Positions 61,771 to 64,000 of a DNA stretch of 64,000 bases are shown one piece after another. Position 1 is the first letter of the stretch. Each line of letters begins with the position of its first letter. Origin of the DNA: Cyanobacteria bacterium FACHB-471. GTDB lineage: Bacteria > Cyanobacteriota > Cyanobacteriia > Elainellales > Elainellaceae. Made by a program: the position numbers and the translations under genes. The stretch is from positions 372,001-436,000 of the forward strand of contig JACJOC010000049.1 of the NCBI GenBank assembly GCA_014695345.1, read 5' to 3'. The notes beneath the pieces are model-generated. The model ran no database searches. It was not told where the DNA came from and worked only from the letters and a program-made list of their open reading frames with translations.

Positions 61771-64000
61771 GCGGGGAAAGGGGAAAGGGCGATCGCATCC
61801 TCTCAATTGCTCCTTTCGCCCATTACTTTCTGCTGGCTATTCTGACGACTCTTTGCGTCGTGGTCTTCCCGCTTGCCAAATTGCCGGGAACTGCTGCTGT
61901 TGGGCAAGATTTGCCCGGTCAGAGGCAAGGTTCTCCCACGGAGCTATTGCAGGCTGAAAGTCTGGTGCAGCAAGGGCAACGTCTATATGAAGCGGGGCAG
62001 TTGAGCGAAGCGGCGGCAGTGCTTCAGCAGGCGATCGCTACCTACCAAACGGGAAATCCGCTGGGTCAAGCGATGGCGCTGCGAAATTTGTCGCTGGTCT
62101 ATCAGCAGTTGGGAGACTGGGGAGCGGCAACGGAGGCGATCGCTTCCAGTCTCAGCTTGCTGGAGTCAAACGATGAGCCCAACTATCAGGCAGCATTGGC
62201 GCGATCGCTCGACATTCAAGGACGTTTGCAGTTGAGTCAGGGTCAGGCAGAAGCCGCCCTTGCCACCTGGGAGCAGTCAACGACAATCTATCAGGAGCTT
62301 GGGGATCAGGTTGCTGCCCTGCGGAGCCAAATCAATCAGTCCCAAGCGCTACAGTCGTTAGGATTTTATCGACGGGCGATCGCCCTACTCAGGCCACTGA
62401 CGCAAACGCTGGAGGAACAGCCCGATTCCTTAACCAAAGCGGTGGGGTTACGAAGCCTGGGCGATGCACTGCGGGTAGGCGGAAATTTGCCCCAATCCCG
62501 TGAGGTGTTGCAGTCCAGCCTGTCCGTTGCAGAACGGTTGCAAGATTCAGAAGCGATCGCAGCCGCACAATTTAGTTTAGGTAACACTGCCCGTGCTCAG
62601 CAGGAATTAGAAGTTGCTCTGGAGTTTTATCGGCAGGCGATCGCCACCTCCCCTTCTAACCTGACCCGCGTCCAGGCACAAATCAACCAGTTCAGTTTGC
62701 TCGTTGAAACCGACCAGATTCCAGCGGCACAAGCTCTGATCCCACTAATCCAATCTCAGTTAGGTGAATTACCCACTAGCCGCGCCAAGATTTACGCTCA
62801 GGTCAACTTTGCTCAAACTTTGAGCCATTTGAGACAGACAGAATCCACCCAGCCCAACACCTATCCCGCTCAACTCTTAAGTATTGCTCGCACTGAAGCT
62901 CAGAATTTAGCAGACACTAGAGCCGAATCTTTTGCCCTGGGCAGCTTGGGAGCACTGTATGAGCAGACCCAGCAGTGGGCGATCGCCACCGACCTAACCG
63001 AGCAAGCATTAGGCTTGGCGCAAAATGCCTCAGCTTCAGACATTGCCTATCGCTGGCAGTGGCAGCTAGGACGAATTCTCAAAGCTCAGGCTGATACCGA
63101 AGGGGTGGAAAGTCAGAAATATCAAGGGGCGATCGCCGCCTACAGCGAAGCCGTTAGCACCCTGCAAACGCTGCGAAATGACTTGGTTGCAATCAATCCA
63201 GAAGTGCAGCTTTCTTTCCAGGAGAGCATCGAACCGATTCACCGAGAACTGGTCAGCCTGCTGCTGAAACCGGGCAGCAGCGATGCCAATCCGGCAAATC
63301 TAGAGAAAGCCCGAACTGTAATCGAATCGCTGCAACTGGCAGAGCTAGACAACTTCTTGCGTGAAGCCTGCCTGGATGCCCAACCCATTCAAATCGACGA
63401 AATCGATCGCCGAGCCGCCGTAATCTACCCAATTCTGCTGGCAGATCGGCTAGAAGTTGTCATTAGCCTGCCAGGACAAACTTTACGCCACTACAGCACG
63501 CCCCTTTCCAACAGCGAAGTAGAAAGCGTCGTAGGACGGTTGCGCCAGGCGCTTGTCGTTCGCACCAGTCGCCAGTTTTTGCAGCTTTCCCAACAGGTTT
63601 ACGACTGGTTGATTCGCCCCGTCGAGGCAGATCTAGCAGCCAGCGAGGTGAAAACCCTGGTGTTTGTCCCGGATGGCGTGCTGCGAAATATTCCAATGGC
63701 GGTGCTGAACGATGGTGAAAAATTTCTAATTGAGCAGTACAGCGTTGCCCTGACTCCGGGTTTGCAGTTGCTTGATCCGCGTCCAATTCAACTCCAGCAG
63801 CTCACCGTTCTCACCGCAGGGCTGTCTGAGTCACGGCAGGGATTCTCAGCATTGCCCAACGTTTTGCCAGAGCTAGAGCAGATTCAGTCGGAGGTTCCCA
63901 GTCGCATCCTGATCAATCAAGAGTTTACCAGCAGCGCATTTCAGCAGGCGATTAACTCAGCCCCGGCACCTGTGGTTCATCTGGCAACGCACGGCAAATT
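61722..64000 (+). CDS. TPR-CHAT domain protein (partial, runs off right edge)
   Basis: An open frame of at least 759 codons. It starts at ATG 61722, inside the last 49 nt of tpsB, after AGGGA. After an N-terminal hydrophobic segment (APFAHYFLLAILTTLCVVVFP) come tetratricopeptide-like helical repeats (SEAAAVLQQAIATYQTGNPLGQAMALRNLSLVYQQLG type) to about residue 450, then the CHAT caspase-fold domain with VFVPDGVLRNIPMAVL and VHLATHGK, which holds the catalytic His. The catalytic Cys lies beyond the window. CHAT proteins are frequent beside cyanobacterial two-partner systems. Confidence 0.87.
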   Translation, partial: MAGKRDLFFDRLHAVLSGERGKGDRILSIAPFAHYFLLAILTTLCVVVFPLAKLPGTAAVGQDLPGQRQGSPTELLQAESLVQQGQRLYEAGQLSEAAAVLQQAIATYQTGNPLGQAMALRNLSLVYQQLGDWGAATEAIASSLSLLESNDEPNYQAALARSLDIQGRLQLSQGQAEAALATWEQSTTIYQELGDQVAALRSQINQSQALQSLGFYRRAIALLRPLTQTLEEQPDSLTKAVGLRSLGDALRVGGNLPQSREVLQSSLSVAERLQDSEAIAAAQFSLGNTARAQQELEVALEFYRQAIATSPSNLTRVQAQINQFSLLVETDQIPAAQALIPLIQSQLGELPTSRAKIYAQVNFAQTLSHLRQTESTQPNTYPAQLLSIARTEAQNLADTRAESFALGSLGALYEQTQQWAIATDLTEQALGLAQNASASDIAYRWQWQLGRILKAQADTEGVESQKYQGAIAAYSEAVSTLQTLRNDLVAINPEVQLSFQESIEPIHRELVSLLLKPGSSDANPANLEKARTVIESLQLAELDNFLREACLDAQPIQIDEIDRRAAVIYPILLADRLEVVISLPGQTLRHYSTPLSNSEVESVVGRLRQALVVRTSRQFLQLSQQVYDWLIRPVEADLAASEVKTLVFVPDGVLRNIPMAVLNDGEKFLIEQYSVALTPGLQLLDPRPIQLQQLTVLTAGLSESRQGFSALPNVLPELEQIQSEVPSRILINQEFTSSAFQQAINSAPAPVVHLATHGK

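Overview
The window is chromosomal DNA from a cyanobacterium. The octamer GCGATCGC (the HIP1 palindrome) and its core recur throughout. Several genes belong to families tied to oxygenic phototrophs: CRR6, HHL1-like, a BciB-type vinyl reductase, CcaA carbonic anhydrase, acyl-ACP reductase next to accA, DUF3386, DUF4359 and DUF2358. A PEP-CTERM protein and a two-partner secretion locus fit a filamentous, Leptolyngbya- or Nostoc-like lineage, but the sequence alone does not fix the genus.

Layout. 1-4.4 kb: the 5' end of ispD (minus strand), a GT9 glycosyltransferase with a GmhB-like phosphatase, CRR6, a Fur/PerR-type regulator and a DUF442 phosphatase-like protein. 4.4-15.3 kb: a sulfonate-sulfur island (ssuA1, ssuA2, ssuD, ssuE, ssuC, ssuB, a third binding protein) followed by a small exported ORF, DUF1326, DUF2182, DUF202 and an Rrf2 regulator, with a Crp-type regulator facing it. 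Three copies of one dyad, TACnGT-N14-ACnGTA (one half-site base deviates in one copy), lie in front of ssuA1 and of the Crp-type gene. 15.4-21.1 kb: tRNA-His, DUF4359, a peptidoglycan-binding protein, an exported methyltransferase-like lipoprotein, a beta-lactamase-fold protein and a GNAT. 21.1-28.5 kb (minus strand): folE, an SDR, accA, acyl-ACP reductase (without its usual partner ADO), a double-NBD oligopeptide ABC ATPase and a BciB-type reductase. 28.7-35.1 kb: a Uma2 remnant, an LRAT-like protein, DUF2358, a CodB-type permease, DUF3386, Nfu and a GH57 enzyme.

35.1-37.0 kb and 47.3-48.4 kb form a pair. Each holds a nearly identical block of about 247 nt that reads as a structured leader RNA with a terminator/anti-terminator choice, followed by a 68-aa protein gene of unknown function. 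The two protein copies differ mostly at silent sites. This is the best candidate here for something undescribed. Copy A lies beside a broken REP-type transposase; copy B follows a 21-nt tandem repeat array.

37-47.3 kb: a pentapeptide-repeat protein, serS, ccaA, HHL1-like, HU, a topoisomerase I, a TspO-like protein, a RecD/Dda-type helicase, tRNA-Phe and DUF1810. 48.5-54.2 kb: a glycine-rich membrane protein, a DHA2 efflux pump, an overlapping HipA-like kinase/DUF3037 pair, a zinc-ribbon membrane protein, a 2OG-Fe(II) oxygenase and an RluA-like protein whose usual catalytic Asp is Gly. 54.3-64 kb: a two-partner secretion cluster (TpsA exoprotein, a legume-lectin PEP-CTERM protein, TpsB transporter, TPR-CHAT protein running off the right edge).

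Small GTAGGGGC...GCCCCTAC palindromes are scattered between genes, and several gene ends carry unusually long perfect hairpins.
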